DNA of 25,797 nucleotides, taken from an uncultured Muribaculaceae bacterium (lineage in GTDB: Bacteria; Bacteroidota; Bacteroidia; Bacteroidales; Muribaculaceae). A program made the translations under genes and the position numbers. Below the pieces are notes generated by a model. It was not told where the DNA came from. It worked only from the letters and a program-made list of their open reading frames with translations, and ran no database searches. Shown here piece by piece: positions 7,170-14,752 of this stretch (the stretch's first letter is position 1; each line of letters starts with the position of its first letter). The stretch is taken from contig CAJUSN010000018.1 of assembly GCA_910589095.1 (NCBI GenBank), positions 1-25,797 of the forward strand. Direction: 5' to 3'.

Positions 7170-9163
7170 TTTTTTGGTATGAATGTGATGGCTTGTCCGC
7201 CGGTGGGGAGCATGTCAATGGTGAGTGTATCTGTAGCCGTAACTTCACATGAAGAAATGGAGAGTCGCTCGGGATTGGATGATTTAACATCATCGGCATA
7301 GATTGCAGCGGTATATGTAACACCCTTTTCAAGGAAAGAGAGGGGCAACGAAAGGGTGCGACCTTCGGCATTAGTCCCGGCTCCCACAAAATAGCGGTCA
7401 CCGGCCCTGCGGGCAATCACTATATATTTGCCAATCTCACCTTGAAGGGCCATTGACCAATCGCAATCGGCATTGAAGTCCCGGAAGAATTGGAAGCCTG
7501 GCTGGCCTTCATAGTTCTCAATCTGATCGGCAGCCATCTGCAGGGGCGAATAGATGATGACCCAATTGGCAATCTGACGCGCGAGTGTTGTTTTAATGCA
7601 ACATTCAGAATTGTCGCCGTTCCATTGAATACGCCCTTTGTCGGCTTTGGCCCTGCGGTAGAGAATATCGAAAATGCCTGGAGTGTAATCCATGGGGCCT
7701 GAAAGCAAGCGGGCAAAGGGGAGAACGCAAAGATAATCGGCAGTGTTTCCGGCCGACCAAGCATTCCACTCCATGCCGCGCGCGCCCTCGCGTGTCATCA
7801 TGTTGGGCCATGTGCGACGGATACCGGTTTCTTTTATGGGCTCATGTGCATCAAGCATTATCTGATACTTGGCGGCAGTCTCCACCACCTTCTGATAATG
7901 GCGCACACCGTACTGCGAGTGGTGGTAATAACCTCCCTTGAAACCTCCTGCATAGCCTGTTTTAACGGTGTGGATACCAAGCGAATGATAATATGCGAAC
8001 GCACTCTCAAGAGCTGCTTCGTATTCCGGTATGTTTCCTCCCGTTTCGTTGTGGGCCCAAAGCTCTATGTTTTTTGACTTAGCGTAAGCAGCAATGGAAT
8101 CCATGTCGAAATCGGCATAGGCCTTCAGGTAATCGAAATGCTGGTTCCCTCCCCAGTTTTCCCAACCTTCATTCCAACCCTCGAAGAGCACACCCTGGAG
8201 ATTGTTGGCGGCAGCGAAGTCAATGTATTTGATTGCATTCTCAGTGGTTGCACCGTGGCGCGGACCCATTGTCCAAGTTTGAGTGCCGAGGTGCATCCCC
8301 CACCATATTCCTACATATTTCTGAGGTTTTATCCAGCTTACATCGGCAATCTTGCATGGCTCGTTGAGATTGAGTATCATTCCGGAATTGATCAGATCAA
8401 CGGCCTGCCGACCAATCTGGATGGTTCGCCAAGGAGTGGCGAATTTAGCCGGAGCGACAGCTTTCACACCGTCGGGCATAGGAGCCAGCGCGGCACGCAA
8501 CGTACGTTGAGAGGCCGAATCAAGGGCGAGAGTCATTTCAGGGAAATCATAGAGCGCAGCCTCGTGAACCGATCCATAAATTTTAGAGGAATCGGTCATG
8601 AAGGTGAATGGAGTGTTAGCGGTGGCCACGCTGTCAATGGGAAGCTCCCGATATTCCTTCTCGTAGGAATCGAAATCGGCCGGTATGGACCAAGATGTAG
8701 CCGCCTGAGCGAAACGAAACTCAGTCAACTCGTCCATCACTGTCACAGAATCGCGACCGGAGGCCTCCCATTCATAGCGGAATGCGACTCCGTCGTCAAA
8801 AGCGCGGACCCTCACCGTAAATGCCAATACAGAATCAGTGAGTGTGACAGCCATTTCTTTGTAATGATTACGAATCTCCTTATTTTCGCCCCACGGTTGC
8901 GTCCAAGTTTCATCAAAATCGGAATGTGTCACGCTCAATTTAGCATCAGCGGCAGGCGTGAGCCCTTCGGCATCGAAGCCAAGACGAGAAGGAGAAATGA
9001 GTTCCAAACCATCCACAGCTACGGAGTATGTGAGCAAACTGTCGGTGGCAAGCTTGACCTCAATCTTACCATCGGGAGATTTCACACTTAATTCATGGCC
9101 GGATTCACCGCATGAACTGCACAACAGCGCCAACGCGGCGGCATATACGGAAAAGGTTTTCAT
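7166..9163 (-). CDS. GH97 family glycoside hydrolase, inverting alpha-glucosidase (SusB-like) type
   Basis: A 665-residue lipoprotein (signal ending LALLCSSC, lipid on Cys18) that probably acts in the periplasm on alpha-glucosides. It has the N-terminal beta-sandwich (about 24-270, with PWGENKEIRNHY), a (beta/alpha)8 barrel (about 285-560) and a C-terminal beta domain. Comparison from memory with SusB maps its three key glutamates onto Glu373 (AHNETGG), Glu441 (LDAHEP) and Glu465 (ARGMEW), with nearly identical spacing. The Glu in AHNETGG indicates the inverting alpha-glucosidase class, not the retaining alpha-galactosidase class that uses an Asp nucleophile. MDYTPGIFDI is also a family signature. 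It is co-translated with the GH65-like enzyme through an ATGA overlap. No SusC/SusD pair is next to it in the window, so uptake of substrate must rely on other loci. Confidence 0.92.
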   Translation of the reverse strand: MKTFSVYAAALALLCSSCGESGHELSVKSPDGKIEVKLATDSLLTYSVAVDGLELISPSRLGFDAEGLTPAADAKLSVTHSDFDETWTQPWGENKEIRNHYKEMAVTLTDSVLAFTVRVRAFDDGVAFRYEWEASGRDSVTVMDELTEFRFAQAATSWSIPADFDSYEKEYRELPIDSVATANTPFTFMTDSSKIYGSVHEAALYDFPEMTLALDSASQRTLRAALAPMPDGVKAVAPAKFATPWRTIQIGRQAVDLINSGMILNLNEPCKIADVSWIKPQKYVGIWWGMHLGTQTWTMGPRHGATTENAIKYIDFAAANNLQGVLFEGWNEGWENWGGNQHFDYLKAYADFDMDSIAAYAKSKNIELWAHNETGGNIPEYEAALESAFAYYHSLGIHTVKTGYAGGFKGGYYHHSQYGVRHYQKVVETAAKYQIMLDAHEPIKETGIRRTWPNMMTREGARGMEWNAWSAGNTADYLCVLPFARLLSGPMDYTPGIFDILYRRAKADKGRIQWNGDNSECCIKTTLARQIANWVIIYSPLQMAADQIENYEGQPGFQFFRDFNADCDWSMALQGEIGKYIVIARRAGDRYFVGAGTNAEGRTLSLPLSFLEKGVTYTAAIYADDVKSSNPERLSISSCEVTATDTLTIDMLPTGGQAITFIPKK

Positions 9164-9203
9164 GATTTATATATGAAGATTGGTGATTTTTGTATTAACA
9201 ATG

Positions 9204-9211
9204 CAAATATA
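9204..9211 (-). promoter_or_regulatory. Promoter (-7) of the GH97-GH65 operon
   Basis: TATATTTG on the minus strand is a perfect TAnnTTTG element about 41 bases upstream of the GH97 start codon, predicting a leader near 34 nt. The -33 region (GTTA around 9231-9234) is poor, which would fit dependence on an activator (inference). Confidence 0.5.
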
Positions 9212-9303
9212 AGCATTTTTCGCATTTATCTAACGAGAACGAACTCTTCCGCTGAAGTTTTTGCTGCGTTATGCACAGTCCCTCCTCTATTTTGTTTCTT
9301 GTC

Positions 9304-9341
9304 AAAAAGAATCACCCTTGAGATTTTCTTAATTGGGTGAT
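9304..9341 (-). terminator. Probable terminator of the CoiA-like gene
   Basis: Read on the minus strand, ATCACCC (9341-9335) pairs with GGGTGAT (9317-9311) around a 17-nt loop and is followed by TCTTTTT. It lies about 90 bases past the CoiA-like stop. A competing pairing, CTTAATTGG (9328-9336) with CCAATTAAG (9369-9377), overlaps one arm. Confidence 0.5.
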
Positions 9342-9427
9342 CAAATTAAAAGCTTTTATAAAAAATCTCCAATTAAGGATATAACCGCACATCTAATCAT
9401 AACAAAATTTATAACACTATATATCAT

Positions 9428-10507
9428 CTAATCTTGCCGGGATTTAACTCGAAACAAGTCGCATGATTGAGCAGTTTCAGGCTGTTCAATTCCACGTTTT
9501 TGACTACATAAACCTTCATTGCCTGTTTCCCAGCCGCAATTGTACAAACATTCAAAGCATGAACGTTTCTCATGAGGTATTAATGAAGTTTTATAAAGTG
9601 ACTCTTCAGCTCGGTTTCGCCATCTTCGCTTAAGATTTCCCCCATTGTTCAGTTGAAAAGTTATTTCATTCTCAACACCAAAGTCCTTATGTCTATTTAC
9701 TGCTTCAGGGTGTGTAATGCATTCCTCATTAAATCTCCTTTGCGCCTCCCTTTGCATTTGCCTAATTTTACTTTCGCGTTCATCGGGTTTACATATTCTA
9801 TAAATCTTCCCATTATTGTCTATCTCCAGCGGTGAAGTAGCTTCACGAGATCTTACACCACAACAATTTCTCATCAGACAGCATTGCATACACTCGGATT
9901 CTTCCTTAACTTGCACGACATGCCCTTTAGTTTTATAAACCAATTCAATACTATCAAAATAATCTTGATTATTAAGCCATCGTCTATCTTTACAAGAATC
10001 TAACAGGAATCCTCGCAGCGTTTCCATAGTTTGACGTGATAAGTCAATCTCAAGACAATTAAAATTACTATAGTCAATCGTTTCAAAATGCTGTACTTTG
10101 TCAGCAAAGGAAAGCTCTATAAGATATTGTTTACCATCGGAGGTTTTTCCTATTACATCCGGTTGCCTATCGGTTCTACCATATCGGCTATATACTTCCA
10201 CGCTATCAAATACTATATCTTGCTCTTTGAATATCCCATAATAAGAAGGTACATGAACTCTTTTTGCCTCCTGAATGGTTTGTTCAGCAAGCTTATAGAG
10301 TGTGACCTTGTAACAAATCTTAATATTCGCCCTGCGTTTTTCACTACGATGAGCAAATCCATGAGCTCGTTCTTCCCCATGACGCGCAAGCAATTCTTCC
10401 TTACAGTTTGGGCATACACAATTACAATTCAATCCATTAGCCACAGTATCAACATGTACAAGTCGCCCCGCATCATTCTCTGCCCAAGAAAAAATCAATT
10501 CCTTCAT
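9428..10507 (-). CDS. CoiA-like protein: zinc-ribbon plus PD-(D/E)XK-type nuclease domain
   Basis: A 359-residue cytoplasmic protein without a signal peptide. The N-terminus matches the CoiA pattern: Cys-rich NCNCVCPNCK (27-36) followed by RHGEERAHGFAH, a likely Zn ribbon with His49 and His53. The nuclease-like core reads RQPDVIG (Asp117) and then QYLIELSFAD (Glu131). The usual Lys two residues after Glu is replaced by Ser, a variation I recall in CoiA relatives. Two more Cys clusters follow: ECMQCCLMRNCC (about 206-217) and SCFECLYNCGW with further Cys near the end. The gene is AT-richer than its neighbours and stands alone with its own promoter and terminator, suggesting acquisition by transfer. 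CoiA relatives act in DNA uptake and recombination; a defence role is an alternative. The family call is moderately sure; the role is unknown. Confidence 0.7.
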   Translation of the reverse strand: MKELIFSWAENDAGRLVHVDTVANGLNCNCVCPNCKEELLARHGEERAHGFAHRSEKRRANIKICYKVTLYKLAEQTIQEAKRVHVPSYYGIFKEQDIVFDSVEVYSRYGRTDRQPDVIGKTSDGKQYLIELSFADKVQHFETIDYSNFNCLEIDLSRQTMETLRGFLLDSCKDRRWLNNQDYFDSIELVYKTKGHVVQVKEESECMQCCLMRNCCGVRSREATSPLEIDNNGKIYRICKPDERESKIRQMQREAQRRFNEECITHPEAVNRHKDFGVENEITFQLNNGGNLKRRWRNRAEESLYKTSLIPHEKRSCFECLYNCGWETGNEGLCSQKRGIEQPETAQSCDLFRVKSRQD

Positions 10508-10581
10508 TTTATCACTTTAGAATATCACATATTTAATGAAACGGCACTTTCTTAGTTAAAAACAGCAGTCGCTCCATAACG

Positions 10582-10612
10582 CAAATTTACAACTTTCTAA
10601 CATGCAGTCAAA
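10582..10612 (-). promoter_or_regulatory. Consensus Bacteroidota promoter of the CoiA-like gene
   Basis: On the minus strand TTTG (10609-10612), a 19-bp spacer and TAAATTTG (10582-10589) match the consensus exactly. The predicted start is near 10575, giving a leader of about 68 nt. Confidence 0.75.
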
Positions 10613-10709
10613 CCCCATAGCTCATTTTTTATTGAGTAAGCATCCTTTGAATTTTTAAAGATATAATAAAGAGCGTTATTGCACAAAGAATAAGTAAACG
10701 TGCCATTGT

Positions 10710-10740
10710 TTTGGTGTATAGGAAGAAAGAATTACCTTTG
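10710..10740 (+). promoter_or_regulatory. Consensus Bacteroidota promoter of the FadL-type gene
   Basis: TTTG (10710-10713), a 19-bp spacer and TACCTTTG (10733-10740) match the consensus exactly. The predicted start is near 10747. Because the in-frame GTG at 10740 is the last base of the -7 box and lies upstream of the transcript, the ATG at 10770 must be the translation start. Confidence 0.75.
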
Positions 10741-10769
10741 TGGACTTTTTAACCAATTTTGTTACCATT

Positions 10770-12083
10770 ATGAATAAATTTGCATTGGCAGCCGCTGCTC
10801 TGCTTGTTTCGACAGGAGCTTGGGCTGAAGGCTACCAAATCAACACTTTAAGCGCAAAACAGTTGGGTATGGGACATACCGGAACAGCGCTCAAACTCGG
10901 TTCAGAAAGCATGATTTTCAACCCAGGCGCGCTGGGATTCTCGGACCGGACTCTCGACATTTCCGGCTCGGTAACCGGAATCAAGGCCGTGGCAACCGCC
11001 ACCCATAAAGGTCAGGACTACCGTACTGCCAACGGCCTTTCCACGCCTCTTGCCGTCAACGTGGCATTCAAAGTATTTGATAATCTACAAGCCGGTGTTT
11101 CATTCTATACTCCTTACGGAAGCGCGATAAACTGGACCAATGACTGGCCCGGCGCGGAACTCAACCAGAAAGTGGATTTGAAAGTCTATAACATCCAGCC
11201 CACTCTATCATGGCGCATCACCCCGAAACTGTCAGTTGGTGTGGGTATGATGATTTCATGGGGAAGTGTGGATTTAAACAAGGCACTGGTATCCGGTAGC
11301 TCATTCGACAAGCTTGCCGCATCGCAGGGCCTCCCCTCCAATCTTGGTAATGCAGCTGCTGCATCAATCAATCTCAAAGGCACATCGCAAATTTCGCTCG
11401 GAGCCAATGTCGGTGTAATGTACGACATTGACAAACATTGGACCGTGGGAGCCAATTTCCGCACAAAAATGGGAATGAAAGTTGAAGCGGGCCTGGCACA
11501 TGTGGATTATGCCAATGAAATGGCCCGCGTGGCACTTGAAAAGACTCTCGGCTTGATCAATGAAGCCAACTTCAAATCAGAGATGCCATGCCCCTACGTA
11601 CTCAATGTTGGCGTGGCTTACAAACCCATTCCACGCCTGACTTTGGCTGCAGATTTGCAATACACAGGCTGGAAAACATACAAGAACCTCAACATAGAGT
11701 TCCCGGAACACTTGGCACCCTTCAACCAACATATCAGAAAGGATTACAAAAACGCATTTGCCTATCATGTGGGCGCACAGTATGCCGTGACTGACCGCAC
11801 TGATCTCCGATTGGGTCTTATGGTGGATACTTCGCCTGTTAATAAAGAATATTACAACCCCGAAACTCCTGGCATGACCAAGATCGAACCAACCGTAGGT
11901 TTTTCGTTCCGCCCGGTAAAGAATCTTTCGGTAGATGTGGCTTTCATGTACATAGTAGGAACCGGAGAAAAGAACGCTAAATGCACTTATACTGACCTGC
12001 TTACGCAACAACCGGTGACCTTCGAAGCCGATTATCACGTTCATGCGTTTGCGCCCTCTATTGGAATTTCTTACACATTTTAA
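10770..12083 (+). CDS. OmpP1/FadL family outer membrane transporter
   Basis: A 437-residue outer membrane beta-barrel that probably imports long-chain fatty acids or other hydrophobic molecules. The ATG at 10770 gives the signal peptide MNKFALAAAALLVSTGAWA, cleaved before EGYQIN. The mature N-terminus EGYQINTLSAKQLGMGHTGTA and the nearby ESMIFNPGALGF are family hallmarks of the hatch region. The remainder is alternating amphipathic strands (LAVNVAFKVFDNLQAGVSFYTPYG, NIQPTLSWRITPKLSVGVGM; here abbreviated from longer runs), ending in the barrel-typical aromatic residue in GISYTF. It has its own consensus promoter, and the next gene lies 176 bases downstream. The exact substrate cannot be told from sequence alone. 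Confidence 0.88.
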   Translation: MNKFALAAAALLVSTGAWAEGYQINTLSAKQLGMGHTGTALKLGSESMIFNPGALGFSDRTLDISGSVTGIKAVATATHKGQDYRTANGLSTPLAVNVAFKVFDNLQAGVSFYTPYGSAINWTNDWPGAELNQKVDLKVYNIQPTLSWRITPKLSVGVGMMISWGSVDLNKALVSGSSFDKLAASQGLPSNLGNAAAASINLKGTSQISLGANVGVMYDIDKHWTVGANFRTKMGMKVEAGLAHVDYANEMARVALEKTLGLINEANFKSEMPCPYVLNVGVAYKPIPRLTLAADLQYTGWKTYKNLNIEFPEHLAPFNQHIRKDYKNAFAYHVGAQYAVTDRTDLRLGLMVDTSPVNKEYYNPETPGMTKIEPTVGFSFRPVKNLSVDVAFMYIVGTGEKNAKCTYTDLLTQQPVTFEADYHVHAFAPSIGISYTF

Positions 12084-12259
12084 CAGAGTTTAACACTGCA
12101 AATGAACTTTTTTGTCACTTTTCAAGTTATTAACTTCTGATAACGCTTTGCTGCGCGTCCCTCAACAAGGACACCCACGGCAACAAAAAAGTGAACAGTA
12201 AAACTAACTGAAAATATATAGTACAACACTAACCCCAATTTTTGAAAATTCTTAAAGTT

Positions 12260-12475
12260 ATGAAAAAAGTACTTTTTACAATGGCCGTTGTAGCAGCCGT
12301 AGCTTTCGTATCGTGCAACAACAAAGCTAAAGAAGAAGCAGCAGAAGCTCCCGCAGATTCAATTGAAGCTCTCGTTGTTACCGAAGAAACCGTGGAAATC
12401 GACAGCGTTGCCGCTCCCGCCGACACTGTAGCCGCTCCCGCTGCTGCTGCCACCGATTCTGTTCCTGCGAAATAA
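12260..12475 (+). CDS. Small Ala/Glu-rich lipoprotein
   Basis: A 71-residue protein. The ATG at 12260 gives MKKVLFTMAVVAAVAFVSCN, a lipoprotein signal with the lipid on the Cys of FVSC. The mature part of about 50 residues is low-complexity and acidic (Ala, Glu, Val, Asp, Pro, Thr) and probably disordered: KEEAAEAPADSIEAL followed by APADTV and APAAAATDSV repeats. Small lipoproteins of this type are common in Bacteroidales; no function is known to me. The frame begins six codons earlier at a TTG, but that would place residues ahead of the signal peptide. A strong terminator follows 68 bases after the stop. Confidence 0.75.
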   Translation: MKKVLFTMAVVAAVAFVSCNNKAKEEAAEAPADSIEALVVTEETVEIDSVAAPADTVAAPAAAATDSVPAK

Positions 12476-12542
12476 TACAGCAACAACAAAATGCGCCATT
12501 ACAGTCCATTCAGACTGACGCAGGCGCGATACTGACTTTTCA

Positions 12543-12587
12543 TTGTCCGAACCATGCTCATCGAGCTATTGGCTCGGACAATTTTTT
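12543..12587 (+). terminator. Intrinsic terminator after the small lipoprotein
   Basis: TTGTCCGA (12543-12550) pairs with TCGGACAA (12574-12581). CCA/TGG and GCTC/GAGC extend the stem, and six T follow (12582-12587). It stands only 30 bases before the next lipoprotein gene. Confidence 0.8.
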
Positions 12588-12616
12588 CTACAACCCTTTT
12601 CACCTGTAAACAAACT

Positions 12617-13153
12617 ATGAAACATTACATTCTTCCTGTGGCTGTAGTAGCCACCATGCTCGCAATGAGCAGTTGCACAAGCAGCGAAAAATCCGAAACC
12701 CGCACAGGTGCGGAAGAGACCGAAACGCAGCAGTCCATTGTACCCACGGATATTCCTGACAGCGTTGCCATGAACGAAACAGCCGATTACACCACTGTTG
12801 CGCCCGCATCAGATGCCGAAGGGCAATCGCTGATTGACAAGCTAAAAGCTTCCACCACAGCCGCAGAAGCAAAGGAACTGTCAGAAAAGGCTGTGGCCTA
12901 CGCCAAGCAACTCATGGCTTCAGGCAAAGTCCAGGAGGCAAAAGCGTTCCTGTCACAGGTTGGTCCGTATATCAAAGAGAAAGCCCCGGAAGTGTTTGAA
13001 TCAGTAAAGACTCTCACAGGCAAAGGAGTTGACGCCGTTAAAGAAAAAGCTTCAGAAGTTACCGATGCCACAAAGGAGAAAGCGTCGGAAATGAAGGATG
13101 CAACGAAGGAAAAAGCGGATGAACTCAAGGAGAAAGCCCGCAACATTTTCTAA
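12617..13153 (+). CDS. Lipoprotein with LEA-like 11-residue helical repeats
   Basis: A 178-residue protein. The ATG at 12617 gives MKHYILPVAVVATMLAMSSC, a lipoprotein signal. A Ser/Thr/Glu-rich linker (about 20-70) is followed by a predicted long helix. Its C-terminal 40 residues are 11-residue repeats with the pattern KEKASE(V/M)(T/K)DAT: KEKASEVTDAT, KEKASEMKDAT, KEKADELKEKA. This resembles group 3 LEA and apolipoprotein-type amphipathic helices, which bind membrane surfaces or protect them in desiccation or osmotic stress. It probably lies on the periplasmic face of a membrane. No promoter is visible between the terminator at 12543-12587 and the start, so it may depend on read-through from upstream. 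The function is inferred only by analogy. Confidence 0.75.
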   Translation: MKHYILPVAVVATMLAMSSCTSSEKSETRTGAEETETQQSIVPTDIPDSVAMNETADYTTVAPASDAEGQSLIDKLKASTTAAEAKELSEKAVAYAKQLMASGKVQEAKAFLSQVGPYIKEKAPEVFESVKTLTGKGVDAVKEKASEVTDATKEKASEMKDATKEKADELKEKARNIF

Positions 13154-13209
13154 CCGCCGAGCAAAGATACACAGTATTAACAATCTATCCTACAATATCT
13201 AATCACATG

Positions 13210-13241
13210 CGCATCTGTTCTTCGGAACAGGTGCGTTTTTT
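13210..13241 (+). terminator. Intrinsic terminator with UUCG tetraloop
   Basis: An 11-bp stem (13210-13220 with 13225-13235, one G-T pair) closes a TTCG loop flanked by C and G, the especially stable cUUCGg type. Six T follow (13236-13241). It ends the LEA-like lipoprotein transcript. Confidence 0.88.
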
Positions 13242-13387
13242 GTGCAACAAGCGAACGATTTCGCGAAACCGGCGTTATAATTATATGCCGCCGGGCATAC
13301 AACCTAAGGCACATATTGTGAAAAAGAGAATTCAATTTCACGCTAACGTTCAACTATTCATTCACACACATTCATCCCTCAACTTCA

Positions 13388-14689
13388 ATGAACCGCCTAT
13401 CTAAAATTGCCGGATTGTTCACGGCAGTATGCACATTGTCCTCATTACACGCAGTGGCTCTTCACCCTCGTGAAATGCCTGATTCTTTTCCAATTCCACA
13501 ACGTGCCGTGGTGGCCACCGGTGACCCTGAACAAGCCGGTGCACTTGTGGCCGTGCTTTATGACACTCACGACCTGCACTATGCCGACCCTTCTGCCCCA
13601 CGTTTCCTATTCTTCGACCGTAAAGGTAAAGTTGCCTTAGGTATAGGAGGTTACATCAAAGGCACCATGCAATATGATTTCGGAGGGGCGATTGACGACG
13701 GTGCGTCATTCACCACCTACGACATACCTGTGCCGAACAATCCGGCCCAACGGGAGCAATTCTTTGCCAATGCTAACCATTCTACGATATTCCTTCAGTT
13801 GGTTGGTCGCAGCGAAAAATTCGGTTATTATCAAGTGTACGCTCAGACTCAATTCACCGGAGGAGGCTCCACCGGTTATGGTCTACAACTGAAACAAGCT
13901 TATTTGAAAGTGGGATATGTGACAGCCGGTTTGGCCAACAGTACATTCGTTGACGGTGGTGCGGGCACTCCGGGCATAGATGACCAGGGGCCTGCCGGTG
14001 AAATGAGCCGTAAAAATGTGCTGGTAAGATACGTACCACGTTTTTCCGATCATTTTTCCGGAGGTATCGGTGTAGAAATGCCGTCAGTAACAGAAACATT
14101 ATCGGAAAGCACTCAGAAAATAAATCAGCGTGTCCCTGACATCCCTGTTTATGTTCAATATGAATGGGGCGGCGGAAACAGCCATATCAGATTGTCAGGT
14201 TTGCTTCGCAACCTTTCCTATCGCGACCTCGCAACCCAAAAGAACCGATTTGCCACCGGCTGGGCTGTACAGCTTTCCGGTATGGCTAAGCTTACGCGCA
14301 ACTTCCTTGTTTATTATCAAGGAGCTTACGGACACGGTTATGGCGCGTATATCAACGACCTCGGAGGGCAAGGCTATGACCTGGTCTATTCCTCCGAAAA
14401 TGGGAAGATGAAAGCTCCGGCCATGTCAAATTATGAATTCGGCGCACGTTATGATTTCACATCAAGCCTCTTTGCAACTTTATCGTACAGCGAGGCTCGC
14501 ACTTACAAACAATGGCAATTGCCAGCCGACAGCTATCGATCGGGCCGATATCTGGGTGTGAATGCGTTCTACAACATTGTACCCGACCTTACAGTAGGCG
14601 TGCAATATCTTTACGGCCGGCGAAAAAATTATTCCGGTGAGACCGGACGAGCCAACCGCATCATGGCCATGCTGCAATACAACTTTTAA
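13388..14689 (+). CDS. DcaP-like outer membrane porin
   Basis: A 433-residue outer membrane protein with a signal peptide (MNRLSKIAGLFTAVCTLSSL). After a linker of about 50 residues, the barrel begins at FLFFDRKGKVALGIGGYIKG and continues with QYDFGGAIDD, HSTIFLQLVGRSEKFGYYQVYAQTQF and a GLANSTFVDGG stretch. This start and layout match DcaP-type trimeric porins, which take up small, often negatively charged solutes. It ends in the barrel-typical Phe (AMLQYNF). No consensus promoter could be found in the 146 bases after the preceding terminator, so it may be driven by an alternative sigma factor or an activator. A strong terminator follows. The family call is from pattern memory; a general porin remains possible. 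Confidence 0.7.
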   Translation: MNRLSKIAGLFTAVCTLSSLHAVALHPREMPDSFPIPQRAVVATGDPEQAGALVAVLYDTHDLHYADPSAPRFLFFDRKGKVALGIGGYIKGTMQYDFGGAIDDGASFTTYDIPVPNNPAQREQFFANANHSTIFLQLVGRSEKFGYYQVYAQTQFTGGGSTGYGLQLKQAYLKVGYVTAGLANSTFVDGGAGTPGIDDQGPAGEMSRKNVLVRYVPRFSDHFSGGIGVEMPSVTETLSESTQKINQRVPDIPVYVQYEWGGGNSHIRLSGLLRNLSYRDLATQKNRFATGWAVQLSGMAKLTRNFLVYYQGAYGHGYGAYINDLGGQGYDLVYSSENGKMKAPAMSNYEFGARYDFTSSLFATLSYSEARTYKQWQLPADSYRSGRYLGVNAFYNIVPDLTVGVQYLYGRRKNYSGETGRANRIMAMLQYNF

Positions 14690-14704
14690 ATCTCATAAGT
14701 CATC

Positions 14705-14752
14705 ACGGCCCGCAATGCTCTTTATCGGTAGGCATTGCGGGCCGTGTTTTTT
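14705..14752 (+). terminator. Intrinsic terminator of the DcaP-like gene, between convergent genes
   Basis: A perfect 14-bp stem pairs ACGGCCCGCAATGC (14705-14718) with GCATTGCGGGCCGT (14732-14745), followed by six T (14747-14752). The T-run touches the stop codon of the convergent TonB receptor gene at 14751. The minus-strand tail lacks a T-run, so termination for that gene would be weaker. Confidence 0.88.

Noticed and set aside
8138..9091. 317-codon plus-strand frame opposite the GH97 gene
   Set aside because: It is an antisense shadow of a conserved enzyme, without a promoter or recognisable protein features.
10740..10769. GTG start 30 bases upstream for the FadL-type protein
   Set aside because: The GTG is in the promoter -7 box, before the predicted transcript start, and the signal peptide starts exactly at the ATG at 10770.
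12106..12192. Inverted repeat ACTTTTTTGT / ACAAAAAAGT around 67 bases downstream of the FadL-type gene
   Set aside because: It is low-complexity A/T sequence with a long loop and no tail of T; too weak to call a terminator or operator.
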